In this document: in pieces, positions 9,452-18,880 of the stretch | Position numbering within the stretch: the stretch's first letter is position 1 | Layout of the letters: each line of letters starts with the position of its first letter | Assembly (NCBI RefSeq): GCF_022829365.1 | Contig: NZ_JAKSYJ010000225.1 | Span: 47,431 to 111,430, forward strand | Direction of reading: 5' to 3' | Source of the DNA: Methylobacterium sp. J-077 | GTDB lineage: Bacteria > Pseudomonadota > Alphaproteobacteria > Rhizobiales > Beijerinckiaceae | Length of the DNA stretch: 64,000 bases | Notes under the pieces: model-generated | Seen by the model: the letters and a program-made list of their open reading frames with translations, nothing else | Databases searched by the model: none | Told to the model about the DNA's origin: nothing | Position numbers and translations under genes: made by a program

Positions 9452-9765
9452 GTTCGTCTCAACACCCTGCCCGTCCGCGCGCGCCGGCGCGTTCGATCGC
9501 GGCCCGCGCCCCGACCGGCGGTGTACTGGAACGGAGGCACCCTGACGAGGCATCCCGGTTCTGGTGATCCTTGAAGCATTGATCTCCCCGCCGCCGCCAG
9601 GCCGGCCGAGCCGACCTATCGATCCGAGGCTTCGCCCCTGGAGAGCCTGCGGGGACTCGTGTAGGGCAGGGCCCCGGACAGGCAGGGGATCCCGCGCATG
9701 GACGTTCGCCCGAGCGGCAGGCAGCCGCCAGCGCCGAGCCGGAGCCGGTCGCGGCACACGGCGCG
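9452..9765. other. Divergent intergenic region
   Basis: This 314-base spacer separates the minus-strand GT61 gene from the plus-strand NeuD-like gene and must hold promoters for both. No credible gene, clear sigma-70 hexamers or strong hairpin is seen. Confidence 0.5.
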
Positions 9766-10425
9766 ATGACGGTCCGCCTCGTCCTCTACGGCGCGGGTGC
9801 CCTCGCCCGCGAGATCGTCGACGTCCTGGAACGGCTGAACGCGCACGGGACCACGATCGAGCTGCAGGCGAGCATCGTCGATCCCGGCATCGACGCGCCG
9901 GAGACGTTCCGCGGCAGGCCGGTGGTCCGCGATGTCCGCACCTTCGCGGGCGACGACAGCCTGCGCTTCGTCGTGGCCCTCGGCGAGCCCGGCCCCCGGG
10001 CCCGCGCGGTGGCGCATCTGCGGACGGAGATCGGCGCGCGCTTCGCCACGATCATCGATCCTGGGGTGCTGATCGGCGCCAGCAGCCGCATCGGCGCCGG
10101 CGCGGTGCTCCTCGGCCATTCCTCCGTCACCGCAGACGTGCGGCTCGGCGACCACGTGCTGATCAATCCGGGCTGCACCGTGGCCCATGACAACGTGCTG
10201 GAGGATTTCGCCACGCTGAGTCCCGGCGTCCACTTGGCCGGCCATGTCCAGATCGGGGAGGGGGCCTTCCTCGGAACGGGCGCCTGCGTGATTCCGAAGA
10301 TCCGGATCGGCGCGCACGCCCTGGTCGGCGCCGGCGCCGTCGTGATCCGGAACGTGGCGCCGGGCCGGACGGTGTTCGGCAATCCGGCCCGCACCTTGCC
10401 GGCCCGGCCCCTGCGGCGCAGCTGA
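9766..10425 (+). CDS. NeuD/PglD-type sugar acyltransferase
   Basis: The 219 residues show a Rossmann-like N-terminal half beginning RLVLYGAGALAREIVDVL, followed by left-handed beta-helix hexapeptide repeats (about 98-205: IGASSRIGAGAVL, VRLGDHVLINPG). His141 in TVAHDNVLEDF matches the catalytic His of PglD and NeuD enzymes. Such proteins acetylate an amino or hydroxyl group of a nucleotide sugar using acetyl-CoA. The DegT aminotransferase just downstream would supply the amino group, so an N-acylated amino sugar is the simplest joint product. It is the first gene of a plus-strand run to 15342. The acyl donor could also be something other than acetyl-CoA. Confidence 0.85.
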   Translation: MTVRLVLYGAGALAREIVDVLERLNAHGTTIELQASIVDPGIDAPETFRGRPVVRDVRTFAGDDSLRFVVALGEPGPRARAVAHLRTEIGARFATIIDPGVLIGASSRIGAGAVLLGHSSVTADVRLGDHVLINPGCTVAHDNVLEDFATLSPGVHLAGHVQIGEGAFLGTGACVIPKIRIGAHALVGAGAVVIRNVAPGRTVFGNPARTLPARPLRRS

Positions 10426-10553
10426 GGAGAGGGGCGGCCAAGACCGGCCGGGCCGGCGCCTTCCGCGGCCGCGCCCGGCCATGTATAGCGGGCGCCGTCA
10501 CCGGGCGTGCGGATGAGGATGGTGGCGGCCGACAGTCAGGACGTGTCTCGACG

Positions 10554-11663
10554 ATGATCCCCGTGCTCATTCCCAGCCTGCCGGAGACGGACGCGATCGT
10601 GCCGTATCTGCGCCGGATCGATCAGTCCCACACCTACAGCAATTACGGGCCGCTCTCCCGCGCGTTCACGGCCAAGCTCTGCGCCTTCGTCTCGGAGCGC
10701 GCCCATGGTGCGCCGGTCGCCGCGACGATCACCGGCAACGGCACCAGCGCCATCGAGCTCGCCCTGCGTTACCGCATCGCCGGCCGCAGCGGCCGGCTCT
10801 GCCTGATGCCGGCCTACACCTTCGTGGCCACGGCACACGCGGCGGTGAATGTCGGCCTGGAGCCGTTCTTCGCCGACGTGGATCCCGAGACCCTGTCGCT
10901 GACGCCGGCCATCGCCGAGCGGGCGCTCGCGATGGCGGAGGGCGATGTCGCCGCCGTCGTGGTGGTCAGCCCGTTCGGGGCGCCGATCGACAGCGCGGCC
11001 TGGGAAGCGTTCGAGGCGACGCACGGCATCCCGGTGGTGTTCGACGCCGCCGCCGCCACGCTCAATCTGCGCCGGGTCGGCGCGCAGCCGATCTGCGTCA
11101 GCCTGCACGCCACCAAGGCGCTCGGGATCGGGGAGGGCGGCGCGATCCTCACCACCGACGCGAAACTGGTGGAGCAGACCACGGCCATGACCGGGTTCGG
11201 CTTCACGACGACCAGCCGGGTCTCGGAGGTGCGCGGCGGCAATTACCGCATCTCCGAATACGCCGCCGCCGTCGGCCTGGCGGTGTTCGACGGGCTGGAG
11301 GCGCGCATCCGGCAGCTGCGGGAGGCCTCGCTGGCCTATGTCGAGGGCTTCGACCGGATCGGCGTGCGCATGCAGCCGGGCTTCGGGGCCGAGTGGCTGA
11401 CCATGACGGTCAACGCGCTGTTCGAGCCCGCCGCCGCCAAGGCGGTGACGGCGGGCTTCGACGTCGCCGGGATCCAGTGGCGGCGCTGGTACGGGACCGG
11501 CTGCCAGGCCCACCCCGCCTTCGCGACATGCCGGCACGACGGCCTTGCGCGGACCGAGGCCGTCGCCGCCGGTGCCATCGGGCTGCCGTTCTTCCCGGCG
11601 ATCACCCGGGAGCAGATCGCCGAGGTCTGCGGCTGCGCGGAGCGGGCGCTGGCGGCCCGCTAG
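10554..11663 (+). CDS. DegT/DnrJ/EryC1/StrS aminotransferase
   Basis: The 369-residue fold-type I PLP enzyme shows TGNGTSAIELAL (60-71) for cofactor phosphate binding, Asp164 in VVFDAAAATL facing the pyridine nitrogen, and Lys188 in SLHATKALG as the Schiff-base lysine, followed by GEGGAILTT. These enzymes aminate keto-sugars on a nucleotide carrier. The paired NeuD-like gene upstream would acylate the new amine. The keto-sugar source is not certain; the epimerase/dehydratase at 5775 is a candidate. All catalytic residues expected for an aminotransferase (not a Lys-lacking dehydratase) are present. Confidence 0.9.
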   Translation: MIPVLIPSLPETDAIVPYLRRIDQSHTYSNYGPLSRAFTAKLCAFVSERAHGAPVAATITGNGTSAIELALRYRIAGRSGRLCLMPAYTFVATAHAAVNVGLEPFFADVDPETLSLTPAIAERALAMAEGDVAAVVVVSPFGAPIDSAAWEAFEATHGIPVVFDAAAATLNLRRVGAQPICVSLHATKALGIGEGGAILTTDAKLVEQTTAMTGFGFTTTSRVSEVRGGNYRISEYAAAVGLAVFDGLEARIRQLREASLAYVEGFDRIGVRMQPGFGAEWLTMTVNALFEPAAAKAVTAGFDVAGIQWRRWYGTGCQAHPAFATCRHDGLARTEAVAAGAIGLPFFPAITREQIAEVCGCAERALAAR

Positions 11664-11710
11664 AGCGCGCGCCGCCGAAGTGGATACCGGTTCGGCGTCA
11701 GCGAGCGCGT
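11660..11710. repeat. CTAGAG-type palindromic intergenic element, copy 2
   Basis: CTAGAGCGCGCGCCGCCGAA, then GTGGATACCGG, then TTCGGCGTCAGCGAGCGCGT make an imperfect inverted repeat. It follows the GAAGTGG-CCGGTT core layout of the first copy in mirror orientation. It overlaps the TAG stop of the aminotransferase gene. Confidence 0.55.
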
Positions 11711-11772
11711 CACATCAAGGGCTTGGAGCCCGGACGGCGCTGCGTATCGCGGAAGGGGAACGGTCGATCACG

Positions 11773-13545
11773 ATGCAGGACGACTTTCGCCGAATCCTGA
11801 CGCAAGCCAGTCGCGCGAACGGCGCCGCCGCTCTCGACACGATCGAGGGCGCCCTCGCCTCCGTGCCGAATAAACGGGCCGAGACGGCCGCGCAGCACCT
11901 CGCCACCCTGGGCTTCCGGTTCCAGGGGGAGGACAGCTTCGATCTGGCCGCCCGCGCCTACGGGCTGGCGGCCCGGACCTCGCGGTCGCAGGCCGCGCAA
12001 TACCATCTCGCCGCCATCCGGACGCGCATCGTCGACCAGTGCCGGCGGCAGGCCTTCGACGGCGTGGAAGGCCTCTTGGAGGAGTTGCGTCAGGCGAAAG
12101 CCGCGGCGGGCGACCGCGGGCCGAACGACCCGTCGCTGATCCAGATCGCCTGGGATTACGAACTCGCCGGCGAGGCCGAGAGCGCGGTGCGCTGCTACCT
12201 GCTGGCGCGGATCGCGCGGGACATTCTAGGCGGCCAGGCCCTCACGGTCGACGGCGACCCGATCGAGCGCAAGATCCGAAACCTGCGCAGCCTGCAGATG
12301 ACCGCGCTGGCCGAAGCGGGACGGCACGAGGAGGCGCAGGCGCTGCACGAACGCACGCGCACGACCCTGGGGCTCGAGCCGGTGCGGATCTACGACATCG
12401 TCTCCGTCCGCCAAGCCGCCGCCGCAGGGGCGGGTGACTATCGGGAGCTGGTCGGCCCCCGCCGGATCGCGGAGCCGGAAATCCGCTTTCTCGAAGGCCC
12501 GGTGGCGCTGCTTTCGACCTGCGGCACCCTGGACGCCCCGCCACAATACGTCGCCCGGTTCGAGGACTGCCTGACCTTCCCGCGCAGCAACATCGTGCTC
12601 CAGGGCACCCGCCTGATCTACGACCTCGCTGCGCACCCGGACAGCGGCGTCGCGGACATCAAGGACGGGAAGAATTCCGATCAGATCATGACGGCCGTCT
12701 ACGGGGCCGGGCGCGCCCTGGTCGAGGAGCCGGCCGCGCCTCAGGTCCTGGATGCCGGCCTGATGATGTTCGGCCTCCAGAGCAAGAACTACGGCCACTG
12801 GCTGCTCGAGTTCGTGCCGCGGATGCTGTGCTTCAACGATCCCGCCTGCCCCGCGGGCTTCCCGATCTGCATCGACGACCACATGCCCGAGACGCATCGG
12901 CAGATCGTGGAGCTGCTCGACGCGCGCAACCGCCCGATCCTGCCGCTTCCGGCACAGGCGGTGCGCTTCAAGGAACTCGGGGTCGCCCCGGTCCCGACCT
13001 TCTTTCCGTTCGACGCACGACCGGGCCTGCCGGTCTACGACGCGGTCTGGCCGAAGGATGTCCTGGGAGGCATGCGGCGCGCGGTGCTCGACAAGCTCGC
13101 GGCGCGCGGCGTGGACCTGCGTTCCACCGGGCGGCGGATCTTCCTGTCGCGGAAGGGTTTTACGCAGCGCCAGCTCGTCAACGAAACGGAGATTGCCACC
13201 GTCCTGGCGCGGCACGGTTTCGAGGTCGTGTATCCGGAGAAGCTGTCGTTCATCGAGCAGATCGCACTCTATCATTCGGCCGACGTGATCGTCGGCTCCG
13301 CGAGCTCCGCGATGACGAACACCATCTTCTGCAACGACAAAGCCCGCGTGGTCGCGCTGATCCACGAGAACCGGTCGTTCAACTTCCGCGGCTACACCAG
13401 CATGATCGAGTCGAGCGGCGCGAAGGTTCTGTTCATTCGCGGCTCGACGGTCCCGGGCGAGAAGACGCACCCGTTCCACGCCAATTACACGGTCACGCCC
13501 AGACAGGTGCTGCGCGGCCTGGAGCGCGTGGGCGTCGGCACGTAG
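11773..13545 (+). CDS. GT61 (DUF563) glycosyltransferase paralogue
   Basis: The start at 11773 (MQDDFRRILTQ) is chosen because it aligns with the paralogue N termini; an upstream extension would overlap the aminotransferase gene. The 590 residues comprise a helical N-terminal part (about 1-200) and a GT61 domain with NYGHWLLEFVPRML near 338 and GSASSAMTNTIFCND near 510. It is the middle one of three related proteins and very similar in layout to the next gene, 27 bases downstream. It likely adds a sugar to the same glycan; whether both are needed or reflect recent duplication and divergence cannot be told. Confidence 0.85.
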   Translation: MQDDFRRILTQASRANGAAALDTIEGALASVPNKRAETAAQHLATLGFRFQGEDSFDLAARAYGLAARTSRSQAAQYHLAAIRTRIVDQCRRQAFDGVEGLLEELRQAKAAAGDRGPNDPSLIQIAWDYELAGEAESAVRCYLLARIARDILGGQALTVDGDPIERKIRNLRSLQMTALAEAGRHEEAQALHERTRTTLGLEPVRIYDIVSVRQAAAAGAGDYRELVGPRRIAEPEIRFLEGPVALLSTCGTLDAPPQYVARFEDCLTFPRSNIVLQGTRLIYDLAAHPDSGVADIKDGKNSDQIMTAVYGAGRALVEEPAAPQVLDAGLMMFGLQSKNYGHWLLEFVPRMLCFNDPACPAGFPICIDDHMPETHRQIVELLDARNRPILPLPAQAVRFKELGVAPVPTFFPFDARPGLPVYDAVWPKDVLGGMRRAVLDKLAARGVDLRSTGRRIFLSRKGFTQRQLVNETEIATVLARHGFEVVYPEKLSFIEQIALYHSADVIVGSASSAMTNTIFCNDKARVVALIHENRSFNFRGYTSMIESSGAKVLFIRGSTVPGEKTHPFHANYTVTPRQVLRGLERVGVGT

Positions 13546-13572
13546 CTCTCGGATTCTGGAGACGGGAGCGAT

Positions 13573-15342
13573 ATGCGGCCGACGGCGACCTTCATCGACC
13601 TGATCCGGTCGATCGACAGCGGCAATGCCCCGACCAGGCTCGAGACGCTGGCCGCATTGCTCAGCGCCGAACCGCCCCCGCCGGCGCGCGCGGCCGCGAC
13701 CCTGCGGCACTTGGAGGCCCTCGGGTTCCGGCTCGAAGGCGGTGGCCGGTTCGGGGACGCGGCGCGCGCCTACGAGCTCGCCGCTACGATCGACCCACGG
13801 GATCCCCAGCGCTGGCGATGGATCGCAGCGACGGCGCGCCTGCGCGACTGCGTCGAGCACGCGCGCTGGGACGAGGCGGCAGCGTTCATCGCCGAGATCA
13901 GGAGCCGCGGAGAGACGGAGGCGGCCCTGCGCGAGGCCGCCAGGGCGCTGCTGGGGGTGGGGTGGGACCACGAGTGCCGTGGCCGGGCGGAACCCGCCGT
14001 CCAGTGCTACCGCCTCGCCTTCGCGCTCAATGGCGGCGATGCCGGCCTCGCGACCGGGGACGGTCACAGCCTCAGCACCAAGATCCGGAACCTGCGCATC
14101 CTCCAGATGAACGCCTTGGCGGAGGCGGGCCGCTACGAGGAGGCCGCAGCCCTGCACGCGAGCACGCGGGCGATCGCCGGCTTCGGTCCCGTCGGCATCT
14201 ACGACATCGTCTCGGCGCGACAGGCCGCCGAGGAAGGTCACGGGCGCTATCGCGAGCTCCTGGCCGGCCGCAGGATTCCGGACCCCGAGGTGAAGTTCCT
14301 CGGGGGCTCGATCGCGCTGACCTCCCAACCGGGCACCCTCGACGCGCCACCGCAATACGTCGCGTTCTTCAAGGACTGCCTGACCTTCCCCCGCAGCAAC
14401 CTCGTGCTGCACGGGCAGCGCCTGATCTACGATCTGGCGGCCCATCCTCTCAGCGGCGTCGCCGACATTAAGGACGGGGTCAATCCCGGCCAGATCATGC
14501 TGGCAGTCTGGGGGCCTGAGCGCGCTCTGGTCGAGGCGCCTGCCGAGATCCAGGAGATCGATGCCGGCCTGATGCTGTTCGGCTTCCAAAGCCGGCAATA
14601 CGGCCACTGGCTGCTCGAATTCGTCCCGCGGATGCTGTGGTTCAACGACCCCGCCTGTCCGGCGGGCCTGCCGCTCTGCATCGACGACGGGATGCCGGAG
14701 ACGCACCGGCAGATCATCGCGCTCATGGACGAACGCGACCGCCCGGTGCAGGTCCTGCCGCCGGTGGCGACCCGCTTTCGTGAACTCGGCCTCGCCCCGG
14801 TGCCAACCTTCTACCCGTTCGACACGCGGCCGGGCCTGCCGATCTACGACGCGATTTGGCCGAGCGACGTCCTCGCCGCCGTGCGCGGCAAGATCCTGGA
14901 GCGGCTCGCCGCGCAGGGCGGCGACCTGCGCCGGACGGGGCGGCGGATCCTGCTGTCCCGGCGCGGTTTCACGCAGCGTCGACTGGTCAATGAAGTGGAG
15001 ATCGCGGACGCCCTGCGGCCTCACGGCTTCGAGGTCATCCAGCCCGAGACTTACACCTTCGCCGAGCAGGTCGAGATCTATCACGCGGCCGACATCGTCG
15101 TTGGGTCGGCGAGCTCCGCCCTGATCAACGGCCTGTTCTGCCGCCCCGGCGCGAAGGTCATCGCCCTGACCCACGACAACCCGGCCTTCTATTTCCGCGG
15201 CTTCACCAGCCTGATCGAGTCGAGCGGGGCGCGCCTCCTGTTCGTCCGCGGCCACGCCGTGCAGACGGAGGGACTTCATCCGATGCACGCGGATTACGCG
15301 GTCTCGCCCAACGCGATCCTGCAAGCGCTCGCCGCCTCCTGA
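13573..15342 (+). CDS. GT61 (DUF563) glycosyltransferase paralogue
   Basis: This 589-residue protein is collinear with the preceding one: MRPTATFIDLIRS at the N terminus, a helical region, then the GT61 domain with QYGHWLLEFVPRML and GSASSALINGLFCRPG. Its first residues match the minus-strand copy at 9451 more closely than its direct neighbour, so the three genes did not arise by one simple tandem duplication. It lies 27 bases after the previous gene in the same operon, and is the last gene before the convergent 1172-residue protein gene. Confidence 0.85.
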   Translation: MRPTATFIDLIRSIDSGNAPTRLETLAALLSAEPPPPARAAATLRHLEALGFRLEGGGRFGDAARAYELAATIDPRDPQRWRWIAATARLRDCVEHARWDEAAAFIAEIRSRGETEAALREAARALLGVGWDHECRGRAEPAVQCYRLAFALNGGDAGLATGDGHSLSTKIRNLRILQMNALAEAGRYEEAAALHASTRAIAGFGPVGIYDIVSARQAAEEGHGRYRELLAGRRIPDPEVKFLGGSIALTSQPGTLDAPPQYVAFFKDCLTFPRSNLVLHGQRLIYDLAAHPLSGVADIKDGVNPGQIMLAVWGPERALVEAPAEIQEIDAGLMLFGFQSRQYGHWLLEFVPRMLWFNDPACPAGLPLCIDDGMPETHRQIIALMDERDRPVQVLPPVATRFRELGLAPVPTFYPFDTRPGLPIYDAIWPSDVLAAVRGKILERLAAQGGDLRRTGRRILLSRRGFTQRRLVNEVEIADALRPHGFEVIQPETYTFAEQVEIYHAADIVVGSASSALINGLFCRPGAKVIALTHDNPAFYFRGFTSLIESSGARLLFVRGHAVQTEGLHPMHADYAVSPNAILQALAAS

Positions 15343-15356
15343 GCGGCCCCGGCCGC
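15343..15356. terminator. Small GC hairpin between convergent genes
   Basis: GCGGC, a CCCG loop and GCCGC form a short hairpin in the 19-base gap between convergent stops. There is no T-tract, so a bidirectional terminator is only possible. Confidence 0.25.
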
Positions 15357-15361
15357 CGCGG

Positions 15362-18300
15362 CTACACCCCCGCGTAGACCTTGTGGAGCGGGAAGCCGCA
15401 GAAATCGTCCTCGACGCCGAGCTTCCTGATCGGTTCCGAGGGCGTGGCGATCGCGCCCTCCATCAGCAGGCGCAGGAATTCCTGTGACGCCATCAGGGGG
15501 ATCTCGGCCCGCAGCAGCTCCGGCCCGTAGAGGTCGAGGGTCTCGATCACGTACTGCTCGGCGCCGGCATGCAGTTCGGCCAGGATGGCATGCTCCTCCG
15601 GCGTCCGCGGATCCGCCTTGAACAGCGGCTCGACCCGATCGCCCGCGGTGTCGTAGCCCACCACCTGCCCGTGGGTGGCGGTCAGGAAGGCTTCGACGGA
15701 GAGGGAGTGGTTCAGCGCGGGCATCGACGCGGTCAAGGTCGCGACGTTCTCGCAGAGGCAGCCGAAGGCGGAGCCGCCCTCCGCCGCGACGGCGTTCGCT
15801 TTGTCCAGGGCCGCTAGATAGAACCCGACCAATGGCCGGCCGAGCGCCGTCTGCATCATCCGCTGGATCGTGGCCGAGTACCCGACATCGACGACGCCGC
15901 AGGCGACATCCGGGTCCAACCCCTCCTGCCGGGCATAGGCCAGAAGGCGCCGGTGCATGTCCGCGGCATGCACCGCGATCTCCGGCTCGAGGTCGGTCAT
16001 GATCCGCTCGACAACCTCGACATCGCCCGGAAGCCGCACCGCGATGCGGTCGAGCTCGAGATGCGCCGGGGCCGTGAACCCGGCCCTGTTCCACAGGAGC
16101 CCCTGCACGGTGCCCACGTAGCGTCCGGCCGCCGTCACCAGGTCCGGGCGGAACGCCTTGGTGAGGGCGGCTGCGATCGCCGTCTGCCGGGAGACGTGGA
16201 AGTAGCGCCCCTCGGGCAGGTGGTCCCAGCCGTAGCGCTCCCGGATGAGCCGGTAGATCCTGACGAGGACGTCGCCTTCGCGCGCCAGGAAGTACAGCCG
16301 CTCGACCCGGGCCAAGCCTTCGTGGCGGATCAGCCAGGATAGGAAGACCAGCATCAGCGGCCCGAACACGGCGTACCCGATCTCACGGCTGGAGCCGAGG
16401 GACAGGTAGGGGCCGGAGGCTCGACCGAGGAACGGATTGCGGCCCAGCGCCAGCATGGCGTGGCCGACGACGAGATCGGACGGCCATGTCCGCGCTAGAT
16501 CGCCTTCGTCCCGCACGAACCCGCTCTGGGCGAGGATCTTGGCCGGATGGGCGACGTGCAGGTAGGGGATGCGACGGTCGCAGGCCGCCTGAATATCCGA
16601 GTGCTCATTGTCGCCGACATGCAGCCAGCGGGCGCGCGGCACCGCCTCGGTCTCCTCTACGTGGCGCCACAGGTCGCCCCGGTCCTTGCGCGCACCCACC
16701 GCGTTGGACACGTAGATCGCGGCGAACAGGTCGGCGACGCCGATCGCGCTGAGGATGCCGCGGATGTTGGCCTCCTCGTAATAGGTGTCCGTCATCAGGA
16801 TGATCCGCTTGCCGAGCGCATGCGCCGCTTCGAGGACCGCGATGACCTCCGTGCGCGGGCGCAGGGCGCCGAGGTCGATCCGCTTCTCGAGGGCGTGCGC
16901 CCGCGCGACCACGTCGCCGGGGATCGGCCCCGAGGCGGCAAGCTCCGCGTAGATCTCCGACAGGTTGACGTCGCCCTGGTGGTGTTTGCGGGCGCGCACC
17001 CGGTTCTCGGCGGCCCGACGCTCCGCGAACAGCGGGATCGGCCGGCCCGCCTGCGCCGAAATCCGGTGCTCGACGAGCTTGAGCACCGCATCCGGGCGCC
17101 GGGCCGGACGGCTCACGAGGGTGTCGAACAGGTCGAACGAGACGAGGTCGACGTCGTGCAGCGCCAGCAGCGCCTGGTCCTGCGTCCGAGCGCTGTACTG
17201 ATGCCAGTTGCGCGCGCTGCTGTCGATGCGGGCGAGGCCGTTTTCGTACTCGAAGCAGACCGCTTTGTAGCCCTGGGCCCGGCACACGATGGGGACCACC
17301 CGCTCGATCGCGTGGGCCAGCGTCCCGTCGCTCTGGCCGTGCTCCTCGGGGAAATCGTGCGGGGTCAATCCGGCGGTCAGGAGCGGGCGCAGGGCGTCGA
17401 CCCGCGCCCAGAACATGCCGCCCACCGGATAGTCGAGATACTCGTCGAACCCGTCGTAGCGCAGGCCGAGCCGGTCGAGCAGCCCGTAGCCCGCGCCGAT
17501 ATTAGCGAGCCAGGTATGTGCCCAATAGACGATGTGCTTGCTGGTCTCCGGGAAGAACAGGCCGATCCGGGGATCGTCGTCCAGCAGGGCCACGGCGAGG
17601 CGGGCGCAGGCGGCGTTCGCGAACAGAGCGCGATAGATCTCGTCGCGCCAGCGCGTCTGCTCGGCGCCACTGAACAGCGACTTCTTGGTGTGGACGTGGA
17701 GCACGTACTCGTAGCGCAGGATGTCGGGCGCGAACACGGTGACGAGCGGCCCGAAATTGCGCCCGCAGTTTTCCACCAGCACGACCCGGCAGCGATGGAC
17801 CAGGCCGGCGCGCTCTGCGGCTGCCTCGATCGCGCTCTTCTTCGCGGGCTCATCGGTTGAGACCAGCAGGTCGAACTGCGGGATCGCCCGCACGAGGTGC
17901 GGGAGCAGATCCTCGAAGACGTCGACGTAGAAGGCGTGGACGACAACGACGATGCTCGCGGCCGCGCTCTCACGCAGGACGACGGGGAGAGTCTCGATCA
18001 CGCGGGCGCCGGTGTCGCGGGCGACGGCGAGGCGGATCGGCCGTCCCTCCGCGCGTCCGCTCACCAGGTAGTGGAGCAACGGGTTCGCGCCGGCATCGGC
18101 CACATCGGCGTTGTTGCCGAGATACCACGCCCCGTCGAACAGGGGGCCGGGATTCATTCCGAGGGCTGCCCCCTCGCGGAGGTAGTGCCGTGCGGCTTGG
18201 TTCGGCGACAGGTCTGGGACGTGGGTCGTCCGGTACCAGTCCGCGTCGAAAAACTCGGAGCCTTCGATCCGCGCCAGCGCCGCTGGGTCGGCGAAGGGGC

Positions 18301-18880
18301 AGATGGGCCGTCCCTCGGCGCGCCCGTCGTTCAGGTAATGCAGAAGGGGATTCCGGCCGGCCGCAGCGACGTCGGCGTTGTTGGCAAGGTACCACGGCCC
18401 GTCGAACAGCGGGCCGGGGCTCAGCCCATTCGCGGCGCCCTCCTGCAGGTAATGGCGTGCGGCCCGGTCCCGCGTCACGCCGGGTGCCTGGCTCGCTTGG
18501 TACCAATCCGCGTCGAACAGCTCGGACTGCGCGATCCGCGCCACCTCGTCCGGGTCGGTGATCGGACGTATCTCCCGTCCCTCCGACCATCCGCTGTCCA
18601 GGTAGTGCAACAGCGGATTCAACTCCGCAGCGGCGACGTCCGGGTGATTCGTGAGATACCACGGACCGTCGAACAAGGGGCTCGGGCTCAGCCCACGTGC
18701 GGCATCCTCTTGCACATAGTGCCGGGCGGCTTCGGCCAGCGGCACGTCCGGCGCCTGAGTTGCGCGATACCATTCCGCGTCGAAGAATTCGGATTCTCCA
18801 ACCCGCTGCGCCGTCACGGCGGTGCGGTCAACGCCGAGGATGCTGCGCAGCATCTGGAGGAGCGCAGTGTAGCGGACCAT
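15362..18880 (-). CDS. Repeat + RgpF-like + HAD multidomain glycan protein
   Basis: In order, the 1172 residues hold three tandem double-repeats (about 31-283; each pair reads FFDAxWYxxTxxPD, then LFDGPWYLxNNADVA and NPLLHYLxxGRAEGR); a rhamnan-synthesis F (RgpF)-like domain (about 308-550: NCGRNFGPLVT and YVLHVHTKKS); a HAD hydrolase domain from 577 (DLVSFDLFDTLVS, MTDTYY, HVGDNEHSD); and a C-terminal region of about 370 residues with unknown function. RgpF-like proteins act in rhamnose-rich glycan assembly. A HAD phosphatase fused to this is unusual and hints at dephosphorylation or phospho-capping of the chain. It faces the GT61 operon convergently. Codon use matches its neighbours. Confidence 0.82.
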   Translation of the reverse strand: MVRYTALLQMLRSILGVDRTAVTAQRVGESEFFDAEWYRATQAPDVPLAEAARHYVQEDAARGLSPSPLFDGPWYLTNHPDVAAAELNPLLHYLDSGWSEGREIRPITDPDEVARIAQSELFDADWYQASQAPGVTRDRAARHYLQEGAANGLSPGPLFDGPWYLANNADVAAAGRNPLLHYLNDGRAEGRPICPFADPAALARIEGSEFFDADWYRTTHVPDLSPNQAARHYLREGAALGMNPGPLFDGAWYLGNNADVADAGANPLLHYLVSGRAEGRPIRLAVARDTGARVIETLPVVLRESAAASIVVVVHAFYVDVFEDLLPHLVRAIPQFDLLVSTDEPAKKSAIEAAAERAGLVHRCRVVLVENCGRNFGPLVTVFAPDILRYEYVLHVHTKKSLFSGAEQTRWRDEIYRALFANAACARLAVALLDDDPRIGLFFPETSKHIVYWAHTWLANIGAGYGLLDRLGLRYDGFDEYLDYPVGGMFWARVDALRPLLTAGLTPHDFPEEHGQSDGTLAHAIERVVPIVCRAQGYKAVCFEYENGLARIDSSARNWHQYSARTQDQALLALHDVDLVSFDLFDTLVSRPARRPDAVLKLVEHRISAQAGRPIPLFAERRAAENRVRARKHHQGDVNLSEIYAELAASGPIPGDVVARAHALEKRIDLGALRPRTEVIAVLEAAHALGKRIILMTDTYYEEANIRGILSAIGVADLFAAIYVSNAVGARKDRGDLWRHVEETEAVPRARWLHVGDNEHSDIQAACDRRIPYLHVAHPAKILAQSGFVRDEGDLARTWPSDLVVGHAMLALGRNPFLGRASGPYLSLGSSREIGYAVFGPLMLVFLSWLIRHEGLARVERLYFLAREGDVLVRIYRLIRERYGWDHLPEGRYFHVSRQTAIAAALTKAFRPDLVTAAGRYVGTVQGLLWNRAGFTAPAHLELDRIAVRLPGDVEVVERIMTDLEPEIAVHAADMHRRLLAYARQEGLDPDVACGVVDVGYSATIQRMMQTALGRPLVGFYLAALDKANAVAAEGGSAFGCLCENVATLTASMPALNHSLSVEAFLTATHGQVVGYDTAGDRVEPLFKADPRTPEEHAILAELHAGAEQYVIETLDLYGPELLRAEIPLMASQEFLRLLMEGAIATPSEPIRKLGVEDDFCGFPLHKVYAGV

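Noticed and set aside
6767..9574. A plus-strand open frame of 935 codons
   Set aside because: It is antisense to the GT61 gene, whose family motifs are clear; no domain is visible in the antisense product.
12226..15324. A minus-strand open frame of 1032 codons
   Set aside because: It runs antisense across both plus-strand GT61 genes. Its internal repetition only mirrors the paralogy of those genes.
16547..17860. A plus-strand open frame of 437 codons
   Set aside because: It is antisense to the RgpF-HAD gene and lacks any recognisable domain.
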